Shown in pieces: positions 11,701-22,765 of a stretch of 64,000 nt of DNA. Both the position numbers and the translations under genes were made by a program. The notes under the pieces were generated by a model. The model worked only from the letters and a program-made list of their open reading frames with translations. It did not search any database and was not told where the DNA came from. The DNA is from Neurospora tetraspora (Eukaryota > Ascomycota > Sordariomycetes > Sordariales > Sordariaceae). The stretch's first letter is position 1. Each line of letters starts with the position of its first letter. Location of the stretch: positions 3,100,001 to 3,164,000 of the forward strand of contig NW_026944389.1 of the NCBI RefSeq assembly GCF_033439725.1, read 5' to 3'.

Positions 11701-14700
11701 ATCGAATTAAGTATTAGCGCAAATTTTAAAATAAATCCCCTATTACTAATTATACGTAAATACCGAAATATTTAATAACGAACGTTTAAGTAGGCTTAAA
11801 TTTACCTACCGTATAAAATAAATTTTAATTAGAACGAAATCTAAGGACGACTAATTTAATAATAGTTATAAAACGTCTATTTATTAATATTAGTAAGTAA
11901 TAAATTGTAATATAATATAGTAATTTTAATGAAAATGAATTATAATTTTAAATAAATTACAAAATTTATTAGATTACCAATTCGGACGTAGGTAATATAT
12001 AAAGTAACGACCTAATTAGCGCGTAGAGAAAAGTCGACCGGCGGGTAAATACGAATAAAAAATATTATATCGAATATTAATATTCGAATCTATCTACTAA
12101 TTTTAATTAGAACGAAGGCTATTTAAACGTAGGAGATTTATAAATATTAATAACGGAATTGTACGTAAACCTTATATTACAAATTATTACCATTCAATAA
12201 ATTACTTTCATAAATTAGTCCGGATAAAATTTAGTATAATTATCTTTTAAACCGGCCTACTATCGCTTTTGTCCCCGGAATTTCGAATATTATTAATAAT
12301 AACTAAATCGTCGTCTTCGTAGTAATTAAAGAGACTGAAATACTCCTAATCTCCCCCCTTCTTTAACCGTACTTCTTTACTATTAAATTGCCTAAATATA
12401 CCCGAAAATAATTTAAATAAACTATTATACTATAGGTGGGATACGTCGAAATCATTAATATTTAATTATTTATAATGCCGCGTAATAAACATATTCTTAT
12501 ATATCGTACAAATATATTTAATAATATTGAAGTTAATAAACGGATTAATATATTTACTACTATTAAATTGCCCGAATTCTAATTCTATTACTTTACGAAT
12601 AGCCCCAATAAGGGGTCTAATAATTAATAATTCTATAAAAATAAATTTTACATTGTACGTAGAATTCTTATTATATTTAATATCGATAGTAAACGAATAA
12701 TTAATATATTCTATCGTTAAATCGATTTCTTTCTATTCGCTACCGGTTATAATACACTTTAGTAAATTAAATTTTAAAATAGCTTCAGATATTTCGCTAT
12801 CAATAATTTCTAATCGGAAAAGCTACGAAAAGTATAATATCTCAAGCCCATAATTTATAACCTTTCTACTATAGAAGAAAAATAGTAAATAATCAATAAT
12901 CTACCGAAATATACTATAATTATTGAATTAAACAGCGCAAATAAAAATAATTAATACGTAGACAATATAGGAGTACCAGTATACGTTATAGAATTGAATA
13001 TTAATATTAATTCCGTTACCCCTTATATATTTACTAATATATTTTTACTAAGTAAATACTTCATTATAAACGTAATCCAATTACGTAAATAAATAAAAGG
13101 GTCTATTAATTTACATAGCAGCCGAAAATACATTTTTAATACTCTCCCAACTAAGGACGGCAAAATTTAAAAATTAAGCATCGATTAAACTTCGTATAAA
13201 GAAGGTAAGAATTTTAAAATAAAATATATTATAAAAAAGCCGCAACCTATAATATAATTTAATTTCATACTCTTTTATCTTTTTCGCCCTCCTAAGGCTA
13301 TATATATCTTATTTTATAAAAGGCTAAAAATATTGAAAAATTAAATTAACGAAGTTTATTTTAATATAAAAAAATATAAGGACGGAAACTATTTATTATT
13401 TACAATCGTATACGTCCTATATATTTAATTATATTAATATAATCTTATAAATATAAAACGTCGTCTTGTAGTTACTATAAATAAAGAAAAGCCTATTACT
13501 AAATTACGCCTAATCTATATTTAAAAGACCCAAAAATTTCTTTTTTATATAAATAATAAATACTTACGAATTTACTCTCATTTTTATCGATAGCGGAAAT
13601 TTAAAGAATAAAATTCATCAGTATCTAATATTATTAAACTTTAAAGAAAATATAACAAAATAAACCATCCTATTAGCCGAAATTAAAAAAGAAATTATAA
13701 TTTATTGGTTACTAACGAATAGAAAGTAGAATAGAACGTTTATAGCGTCTAAGCAAGTACCGGAATAACCTATTTCTTTTAAAATAGAATAGTAGGTCGG
13801 AATTAATCGGGACGGAAAAGGCTATATATGTTAAAACTACTTATCAACAAACAAATAATAAAGTTACGCATTATATCCTACCAACCAATACTAAAGCCAT
13901 AAATAATATTTAAATAATTATAATTATTATAAATAATAATAAGACCGGGATTAAAAATAACGTATTTAAAAGTAGCCTAAAAACGTAAATTTCAAATTAT
14001 AATATAAAAAGTAACGGTATTAATTATTCTAATATCCGTAAAGGTTTTAACTATTACCATAATCCTAATATAGAAAATATAAATACCGAACGTAATTAAT
14101 ATATTTTAAATACGCTTTACTACGCCGTTAATACGCAAATATAAACCTATAAATTATAAAAAGAAATTAAAATTCCTAAGGGCGACGATACTTATAATAA
14201 TTATAAAAATTATATATATTATAAACGAAAGAATATTATTAGAACGAACTCGTAATTTATAAAATAATTAATATACGCAAACATACTCTATTAAACCCTA
14301 GAAGAATAAATAAATTTAAAGCGTATATTTAAATAAATCGGTAATATACCCGCTTATAACCGATATAACCTATTTAATATCGTACAAATCGACGATATTA
14401 TATAGCTTACTACTACCTAAAATAAAGGATACGCTAAACTTCGTAAAAAACGAAAATAATTTAAAGTATTTAAAGAAAGAAGTAAATTCCCGACGGAAAC
14501 TCCTTATATTGTATAAAGAATCCTCGTTGCCAAACTATATTATAATATTACAACGATTAAAAACTTCATATACATCCTAATTTCGTAATAATTTAATAAA
14601 TTACTTAATATAAAATCTAAATAACTAATTATCGCTTCAAATTACTTTTACCTAACTATAGATAAATTATTTTAATATCCCCTTCTTAAAATTAAAACAG

Positions 14701-15240
14701 GCCCAATATTCTTAAATAATACGAGCGAAATACTAATCCAGATTATAAATACCCGAATTCAACCTATCTTAAAATTCGAGACTAATCGGACTCAATAAAG
14801 GAAATAGAAATAAATAAGGGATTAAATTCAACAAAAGAAATAGAATTAAGCAAGGGGTTAAATTAGAAGCTATAGGATCTAAAACAATACGAAGTATTAA
14901 ATATACCAGTATAATTAGGCTAATTTAAAAAATAGAAAGTTAGGATATAAAATTAGGCAAATTAGGCGCGAACGTTGAATAATTATTAAGTAAAGCCGGA
15001 AGGGGCGATTCCTAAAACGAATAATAAATCGAATCGGGCGAATAAAATATAATAATTTAGTAAACTTCATTCTAATTAAAATATATTATATAAAAAAAGA
15101 ATATAGCTATAATTATACAGTTTAATAAACTTCGCTCTAATTAGAATTATAATTTCGGTTAATGGCCAAAACGTTCAAAGTTAGCTCAGACCTACTACCG
15201 TAGAAAAGTATACCCGTCCGCTAATTAGTAGGTAGTATAA

Positions 15241-15737
15241 GGGGGTGGGGCGGGCGGGCGCGTTTCGGAGGTCCAGCAGGTTTGAGGTCTGAGACTACTT
15301 GAAGCATCACCTCGGTGGTTGAGACAAAACTTTTGTTCTTCTCGTCAAGCTCAGGGGTATCCACATTCGACACCGTTTATAATAGAACAACTCGCTTGGT
15401 GCAATTATACGTGTACAGCGCCAGCACGCTAACGTTGAGGTGCATGAACTGGTGCGAGTCTTGGGCACTGCTCGAGTCCGGAGCTCATAGCAAAGATCCA
15501 CTCCTCTCCCATTTCTCCGTAAATTTGAAAATTCCGGTTGGGTTGGCCGGACATGTGTTGGCGAATGCCAATTTCTTCGTCTCCTGGGCAGCCACCACTC
15601 TGATGGACTCTTGTTTGCCCAGGCCCCGCTGATTAACACGCGCACTACGATGTGACCTTCCTTCATAAGGACTCCGGGAAACATCTTTCTCCTGGAGAGT
15701 TTCAAGTTTCAACACAGCTTGATTCTAGACTGCCAAA
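15241..15737. promoter_or_regulatory. G-rich edge and promoter region of the P450 gene
   Basis: A G-rich stretch (15241-15262) ends the AT block and is followed by about 480 bp of ordinary composition up to the P450 start. I see no gene in it. It must hold the P450 promoter and 5' UTR, but no clear TATA box or operator stands out. Confidence 0.4.
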
Positions 15738-17474
15738 ATGGGGACGCCATTCATCTCTCTTGTCGTCATTCCCATCCTGTCGGTTCTTGGGTGGTACGTT
15801 ATCTCGTGGGCTACCAGCCCGTTGAAGAAGTACCCGGGCCCCCCTCTTGCTGGTATGTGAAATAGGAGTTTCTCAGATTTCGTGTCGTGTGTGAGGAAGT
15901 ACGTTGCTGACCGTCGTCTTCTTCGATTCCAGCCTTTACCAATTGGTGGCGACTCTACCATGCTTGGACTGGCAGATACCATGATGTCATCTATGAACAA
16001 CACAAGAAGTACGGACCCGTTGTCCGTATCGGCCCTAACACTCTCGACCTCGATTACCCCGAGTTGATCAAGACCATCTACGGCACTGATAACAAGTGGC
16101 TCAAGGTATGTTTCTCACAGGGCCTGCGTCGTAAAGCAATCAACTAACGACGAAACGATGATTAGACCGAGTTCTATCATAACAACAGCGCCATCGTCAA
16201 TGGGAAGATCACATACCATATGTTCAGCACCACGGACCCAGCTGAACATACCAGGATGAAGAAGCCGATAGCCAAGTACTACTCGACGAGCTATGTCCAG
16301 GCTCTGGAGCCCCATGTTGACGTTGTTCTCAACGACTTTTGCAAGTATGTTGAGGAGCGCTTTATCGATGTTCCCGGTGGACCTAAGGAACTTGACTTTG
16401 GCGAATGGCTCGGATACCGTAAGTTTCCTCGGAACGCCGTACCATGACTGTGTTCAAAGAGCAGATGAACTGACACCGTGCTCAAATCCAGACGCTTGGG
16501 ACCTCATCAGCTCCGTGGTCTTCAGCCGTCGCTTCGGCTACATGGAGCACGGCGGTGACTTCGATGGGACCATTGAGAAAATGGAGCAATCCCTTCGCTA
16601 CTTCCAGACAGTCGGTCAGATACCTATCCTTGACTACTTCCTTGACAAGAACCCCGTCAAGCGTGTCGGCCCTCCCAACTTGGTCCACCCTGCTCGCATC
16701 GCCGTCGAGTCCTTCGTTGCTCGCGTGCAAGGCAAGGACGAGAACTATGACCCCAAACACCCGGATTACCTGCAGCATTTCATCGACTCCAAGGAGACTC
16801 ATCCGGACCTCGTTGATGACGGTGCGATCATTAGTGCTGTGCTCGTCAACCTGCTCGCGGGTGCCGACACCACTGCCATCTCCCTCCGCGCTGTCTTCTA
16901 CTACATGCTCAAGAATCCTTCCGTCTACAACAAGGTGTCCGAGGAGATCCAGGCCGCTGGTTTTGACCGCTCCAAGCCTGTCCCCTATTCCGGCGCTCGC
17001 CAGCTCCCCTATCTTGAAGCCTGCGTTCGCGAAGCTCTCCGTATCCACCCTGCTGCTGCTATTCTTCTTGAGCGCTACGTCCCCGCTGGCGGCATCACGC
17101 TTCCGGACGGCTCTTTTGTTCCTGCCGGTACCGCTGTTGGTCTCAACCCTTGGGTCGTTAGCCGCAACAAGAGCATCTTCGGCGAGGATACCGATACCTT
17201 CCGTCCTGAGCGTTGGCTGCAGCAATCCGGTGAAGATGACGAGGCATTCCATGTCCGCATGCAGAAGTACAACGCGGCAGACTTGACCTTCGGTAATGGT
17301 TCGCGTATCTGCGCTGGCAAGAACTTTGCCTTGTTTGAGCTGTACAAGGTTTGTGCGACGCTGTTGCACAGGTTCGAGATTGAGTTGGCAGACCCGGCCA
17401 AGGAGTGGCAGGTTTCGGGTTCTTGGTTCACCTTCCAGAAGGATGTGATTGCCAAGATGAAGGTTAGGGGTTAA
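15738..17474 (+). CDS. Cytochrome P450, pisatin-demethylase-like
   Basis: Four exons, 15738-15852, 15933-16105, 16166-16418 and 16492-17474, give a 507-residue protein, normal for a microsomal P450. An N-terminal membrane anchor (residues about 5-25) is followed by the proline hinge KKYPGPPLA. The I-helix motif AGADTTA lies at about 303-309 and the K-helix EALR at 361-364. FRPERW is at about 417-422 and the haem loop FGNGSRICAG at 447-456, with Cys454 as the iron ligand. All key residues are intact. The overall sequence style (NTLDLDYPELIKTIYG, GITLPDGSFVPAGTAVGLNPWVV) is that of fungal pisatin demethylase-like P450s, which hydroxylate or demethylate small aromatic or terpenoid molecules. The substrate here is unknown. 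The gene is alone on its side of the mutated block, so a full biosynthetic cluster is not evident. Introns are GT-AG with consistent phases. Confidence 0.95.
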
Positions 17475-18166
17475 AGAGTGAAGATCATCAGAGGACAATC
17501 CGGGGTACATATGATGAAGGATATTATTGAGGTTTATCGTTCGTTTGTAGGATAGAATAGTCCATTGTAGTTTGTTTAATCGTAAGACGATAGGAACGTC
17601 CTCGCAAAAGTTTGGTTTTCTTTCGGGTATGCTTTTTTGTCTGTGACATCGGAGTGAGGGATGAGAGGCACACTGAGTACTGTCAAGTCGGCCACGGTCC
17701 CATATCAATTTCCGCTTGTTTCAAGTCCCTCCGCTGTTCTCCATGTTGCATGTAACGATGTGTTTCGGAGAAATCGTCTTCGAGAGCGTCGAATGCCAAG
17801 ACACACAACTGAACTCAGGGAAAATTTGGGGATTGGTGGATAATTCAGGAATAACCCGTGCCCAATGTTACATATTTTCCAAGATGGAGCGGCCAATCAT
17901 GGAAACAATTCTCCGCCAGCGACGGAATTAAGTCGAGTGAAACACTCAACGTAGTTAGCATGACCACTGGAGGTTACTCTCGGAGATTTCGAATTGCGGA
18001 AGCTGAGGCGATCTTCTCGGGAAAGCCCACGAAGTGGTTTTGTCAGAGATCAGGAGACAGGTATAAAGCCTAGGCCAGATACATGTCTCTGGCGCTCCGG
18101 CAATGGGTAAGAGATTCGTATAGGCCATCGAGCATAACAAAAGTCCTCGAACACTCCACCGGAACG
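17475..18166. other. Intergenic region between P450 and pectate lyase genes
   Basis: About 690 bp with no supported gene. It holds the P450 3' end and the promoter of the pectate lyase gene. An open frame in phase with the pectate lyase begins at 18083. I place the start at 18167 because a signal peptide begins exactly there. Confidence 0.5.
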
Positions 18167-19386
18167 ATGAAGCCCATCTTTTCCTTGACTGCTTTGCTCG
18201 CTCTGGCGACGGCAACACCAACGCCCACCCGCGACAGTGAGGAGAGAGTTCACCTTGCCAAGAGAGCAACTGTTTCCGATAAAGCCGACTTAGGTTATGC
18301 GACCCAGAACGGAGGGCAAGTAATCCTGACGGTTCAAACTTGAGAGAGAAGTCAACAACTGACAGGCCTCGGACAGAACCACCGGCGGGTCAGGCGGCAC
18401 TGTTACCACGGTCTCGACTTTGGCCCAGTTCACCGCGGCTGTCAGTGAGAAGAACACCGCTCCGGCTATCGTTGTCATCAAAGGTGTAATCAGTGGCAAT
18501 GAGAAGGTCAGAGTCGCCAGCAACAAGACCATCATAGGCTTGCCTGGCGCAGGGTTCAACGGTGTTGGCCTTCATTTTCGCCGGCAGAGCAACCTAATCC
18601 TCCGGAACATCGTTTCGTCCTTCGTGGAGGCAGACAACGGAGATGGGTTGACGATCGAAGCAAGCAGTAACGTATGGGTTGACCACTGCGAGTTCTACTC
18701 GGATCTGGTTAGCGACAAGGACTTTTATGACGGTCTTGTTGATGTTTCCCATGGGTCCGAATGGGTGACAATCTCTCAGTAAGCTTGAATCGGAGTACAC
18801 TTACCCAAGATGCCGGTCAGAGATGAACTAACCAAGCCCTGAAGCACTTACTTCCATGATCACTGGAAGAGCTCCCTTGTCGGCCACAGCGACAGCAACG
18901 GCTCCCAAGATAGGGGGCACCTCCATATCACCTATGCCAACAACTACTGGAAGAATTGTGGCTCGCGCGGTCCCTTGGTCCGGTTTGGCACCGCACACAT
19001 CTACAACTCCTACTATGAGAAGTAAGTGTCGATTGTGATTGCCGTCTCACAGTGGTCGCTACGCAACACATATGGATCCATGCGTGAGAGGCAAAGGCTG
19101 ACAAACTGTTCAACTCAGCATGTCGACTGCAATCAACACCCGAATGGGTGCCCAGGTTCTGGTTCAAAGCAACGCCTTCAAGAACGTGACGGAGCCTCTT
19201 CTCAGCAAGTACTCGAAGCAAGTCGGCTATGCCGTAGAGATTGACAACGACTTTGGAGGTGCAAGCAACACTGCTCCCAGTGGTACCCTGACCGCCAATT
19301 CACCGCCGTACTCATATAGCCTTCTTGGATCTTCGAATGTGGCAGCTACCGTGCCGAAGCAGGCCGGTGCTATTCTTAGCTTCTAG
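18167..19386 (+). CDS. Secreted pectate lyase, polysaccharide lyase family 1
   Basis: Exons 18167-18319, 18366-18778, 18845-19021 and 19119-19386 give 336 residues, the usual PL1 length. A signal peptide (MKPIFSLTALLALATA) is followed by a short propeptide ending near KR, suggesting dibasic processing. The body shows PL1 hallmarks: NGDGLTIEASSNVWVDHCEF, DFYDGLVDVSHGSEWVTIS, HTYFHDHWKSSLVGHSDS, then SRGPLVRFG, which carries the catalytic Arg region, and NMSTAINTRMGAQVLVQSNAF. PL1 enzymes cleave polygalacturonate by calcium-dependent beta-elimination outside the cell. This points to growth on or in plant tissue. The first intron uses a weaker donor (GTAATC), so exon 1 could end slightly differently; a GC-AG alternative does not keep the frame. 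It sits between the P450 and a second secreted protein gene. Confidence 0.93.
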
Positions 19387-20542
19387 GCGATGAACTCGGC
19401 AAGAATGTTGTGAACTTGGACATCACCGAGAGGTTGGAATATGAGGACTTGGAATCGATAATCCTGCTTCTTGATGTCAGTATGGGTATTCTCCCACATA
19501 CATTGATAAGCGTTGATGGCAGTGGGGAGGAGAGCGGGCTCATAGCACAGATGTATATACCTGCCATTCGTTGTGCGTAGTTCTTGAAAACATTCTTTTA
19601 CCTTGGTTATCCTGGAATGCGAAGGTAAAACAATATTGTTCATACGCTTTGCTTCTCGGGACTTGACGAGAGACTGACAGTACCTGAGACTCTCCTGTGA
19701 AGCGGTTGCCGCGGGTGTGGAAGTCAGTTAGTCCTCCAAATGACCTGTGATATGAGCCCAATTTGCCACTCCTGATCGATCACAGCCCGGCAGATCCGTG
19801 TTCGATATTTTCGGCTGAAGCCATTCCGTCACACGTCGGCATTGTGCAGGTTTGATATAACGTATTGAGTTGAAGCCGTTCCTGGAGTGAGTACCAAGCA
19901 AGTCAGGTCTCCAAACAGATCACTGCCGGAATTCGATGTGATGAACACACCCTTGGGCCGCCTGCCTGGTGACTCTGGATCGGGAAAGTGTAGAGCCTTT
20001 GCAGGAAGGCCATTGGCCATGGGCAGCTCATGGATATATAGATTCGGAATCCGGAATCACTCGATGTAGACGACGAGATTGGCCCTACACCACTTGAGAA
20101 AAGGAGTCAAGGCGAGGACCCGGCACATGGACTCCTACCAATAGCACCGACCAAAGGGAAAGCCCACCACTGCATCTCAGTTCCGCTTGTGGCGAGTGTA
20201 ATTGAAGGTGCTGGGCTTCGAATGGGAGTGAGGGCGCCTTTTAGCCTGCAGAAGGAAGTTTGTGTGTGGACAGGATCAAACCCCCATGAACCCCGCATTT
20301 AACTTGAAATAGATGAATAGCAGAAAGCTTTAACACCCAGTAATGACGGCAAGTCTCCACGGCAGAATTTGAGAAGTCTTTGAGGTTTGCAACGATAACC
20401 GACGATGTGATGCTGTCAGATAGAAACGATGGTCGGATGGCCCCCAGATCTCTATGTCGTTGTCTGCCCTCTTCCTCTTTGATCAAGCTCACCGGAAATT
20501 TTGACTGTAGTGCTGCTGAAGTGAAACATATCGCAGAACACG
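19387..20542. other. Intergenic region upstream of the DUF1996 gene
   Basis: About 1.15 kb in which I find no supported gene. Open frames are short on both strands, lack signal peptides or family motifs and have no splice partners. Confidence 0.5.
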
Positions 20543-21672
20543 ATGAAGTGGCTTTCAATCACTTTGGCTCTCGCCGGGCCTTCACAAGCGGCGCTTCGTT
20601 TTGGATGCTCAACTCTTTCGATTCAGCGTCTTGATCCCCTTGTCGAGCCTGGCCGTCTTCCTTCGTCACACGTCCACCAAATCGTCGGTGGGAATGCCTT
20701 CAACGTCTCCATGACAGGTGATATCGGGCAGCAAGGCAGCTGTACGACATGCACATTCAGCGAGGACTTTTCCAACTACTGGACGGCCGTCATGTTCTTC
20801 AAGCACGCCAACGGCACCTACAAGCGTGTGCCCATCATGCAGAACGCTGCTCTGCCCAACGGTATCAACGGTGGCATGACCATCTACTACACGCAACAGG
20901 ATTTTAACTCGAACGGCAACCAGAAGATTACCGCCTTCAAGCCTGTAAGTGAAATAGTTAGCAGGGACCGGAGCGCGGAGTAACTAACCACTCCTGGGCA
21001 TGCAGGGCTTCCGTATGACTGTCGGCTCTCCCACCACCAACAGTCTCAACGATGCCAAGGGCCACGCTGGGCTACGATTCGTTTGCCTGACTGACAAGAA
21101 CACGCGCTTCCCCGAGCTGCCTAACTTCCCGACCAAGCCCTGCAAGGGCGGCATCATGACGGTCCACCACTTCCCGTCATGCTGGGACGGCAAGAATCTC
21201 GACTCGCCCGACCACCAGTCACACATGTACAACACGGCCAAGGAGGCGTTCTCTCCAGCCGGCCCCTGCCCAGCATCGCACCCGGTACGCATGCCACAGG
21301 TGGCGTACGAGACGCTCTGGGACACCACCCAGTTCAACAACATGTGGCCCAAGGACGGGTCGAACCCCTTCGTGCTGAGCTATGGTGACAACAAGGGATA
21401 CGGAACCCACGCGGATTACGTGTTCGGATGGAAGGGAGACTCGCTCCAGAAGGCGATGGATTCGAGCTGCATGTTCAACGCTTGTGAGAACGGCCGGCCG
21501 CTGAAGAGCCAGAATGTGCAGGCGATGAACAAGTGCGCCGTCAGGAACATGGTGAATGAGGATCTGGATTCTTGTAAGCTGACTTTCCGACCCTTGCTGC
21601 TTTTCTTGGCTAGACAGAACTGACATTTTGTGATGTTTAGGGCTCAAAGTGCTCCCCGGCCAGGCCATGTGA
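20543..21672 (+). CDS. Secreted DUF1996 protein
   Basis: Three exons, 20543-20944, 21006-21573 and 21641-21672, give 333 residues. The N-terminal signal peptide MKWLSITLALAGPSQA is followed by ALRFGCSTLSIQRLDPLVEPGRLPSSHVHQIVGG, the conserved opening of DUF1996 proteins (DPxxxPGxxSxHxHxxxGG). Later family features are also present: CTTCTFSEDFSNYW, the MTVHHFPSCWDGKNLDSPDHQSHM block, and CPASHPVRMPQVAYE. The protein ends WLKVLPGQAM right after the last intron. Function of the family is unknown. Members are extracellular, often induced with plant-wall enzymes, and the many His/Asp/Cys positions suggest metal binding or catalysis. No WSC domain follows. It lies downstream of the pectate lyase gene and reads the same way. 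Confidence 0.92.
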
Positions 21673-22765
21673 GGTACTGCTCCAGCAGTGTCTTGTCTTG
21701 TGGTGATTGAGGTTTAGATGTCGTGGACTGTTCAGAGATGCGCCGTGAAGTTTTGCGTGGTAGACTGACAGATGGTGGACGACATTGCGCATACGGCGTT
21801 GTTGACGTGCTTTTCAAGAGCGAGCAATGGCTGTATGTTGGGTTGATTTATCGTTTTTGGCGGCTCTCGCTGTTTTCTTCTTTTCGCTGCAGTGTGTTGA
21901 ATGGTTAGTCTCAAGAGAACTCGACTGAGCCGAAATTGTCCCGTGAAAATTTGCTCCCGTCGGGTGCTTGTGCGAAAGGAAGGAATGGCTTCAGATGATG
22001 AAGGTGCAACTGTGAGCCGACGGGAGCGGGCTGACTTAATACGTTCAGAAAAGGAAAGTGCGTCTGTAACCATAAGCGGGTCCAACCGAGCGACGGGAAT
22101 GTCTAGAAATCAACCAATCACAATCTGGATTCTGGAAGTCGTTGTAATATTACACGAGCACGACGCTTACTGTATTTTACAATATGCCTTTGGTTTCCCC
22201 AATCACACATTCAACCGTTTGAGAAGGAGCTTTCACCTCGACTACAAGGTGTTAGAATCAGGCAGCTGCCCTGATGACATAAGACTTTGTGGAGAATTTG
22301 TTCCAAGTTGTCTTTGATTATCTCCCAGCCACATTGCGGGTGTGTGACGGCCGTCTCAACGTCGCGAGGGGCCTGATCTGAATCAAGCTGAGCCAGCTGT
22401 ATCCGGGCTGTATTGATGACAAGTCGGTCGGCCAGCAAAAGTGGACCGGCGGCCGATTCTCCCCACTTTTACCAACTTCGACCGATTACACTGCCGACCC
22501 CGACTCCGATTCTCATAACATGAGACAGTCGTCTTTCCGTCCTTGCTCAGTCAGGTCAGGATTCCTTTACTTTTCCCATTATTGTTTACTTTTGGCTTGT
22601 TGATCTTGGATCTTGAATAGAAATCCCATCGCTTCTCAATTGCTGAGACGGTCCGATCTCATCGCCCGCTAAAGCACCGCCGACGCCCTGAATTAGTACG
22701 CTATAAGTCCCACACCACCAACTGAGGACGGCCCCTTCCCGCACCACCATCGTTCGGCCAACAAA
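21673..22765. other. Intergenic region and promoter of the Zn2Cys6 regulator gene
   Basis: About 1.1 kb without a supported gene. The last 250 bases before the regulator start are C- and T-rich, as in fungal promoters. I see no defined binding site. Confidence 0.5.

Larger units (their letters stand above)
4825..15193. mobile_element. RIP-degraded 10.4-kb element with terminal inverted repeats
   Basis: An AT-rich block with stops in all frames and very little CpA, as expected from repeat-induced point mutation. Its ends are inverted copies of each other. AGGTCT at 4825 is followed, after 8 bases, by a 16-base identical core at 4839-4854. The same arrangement with the same spacing reads on the minus strand from 15193 to 15164. 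Beyond the core the arms still match except mostly at C/T and G/A differences. I could not find a target-site duplication or recognise a transposase, because codons are too damaged. The size and inverted ends suggest a large DNA transposon rather than an LTR element, though several nested elements are possible. A 36-bp two-copy tandem repeat is visible at 14801-14864. Confidence 0.6.

Noticed and set aside
4800-15200. Mitochondrial DNA insertion as the cause of AT richness
   Set aside because: The AT text has the CpA-poor, TpA-rich transition pattern of RIP and inverted ends, and I see no mitochondrial gene motifs.
16482-17708. A 408-codon open frame on the minus strand across the P450 gene
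   Set aside because: It is the antisense shadow of a strongly codon-biased P450 exon; the plus-strand protein has every family motif.
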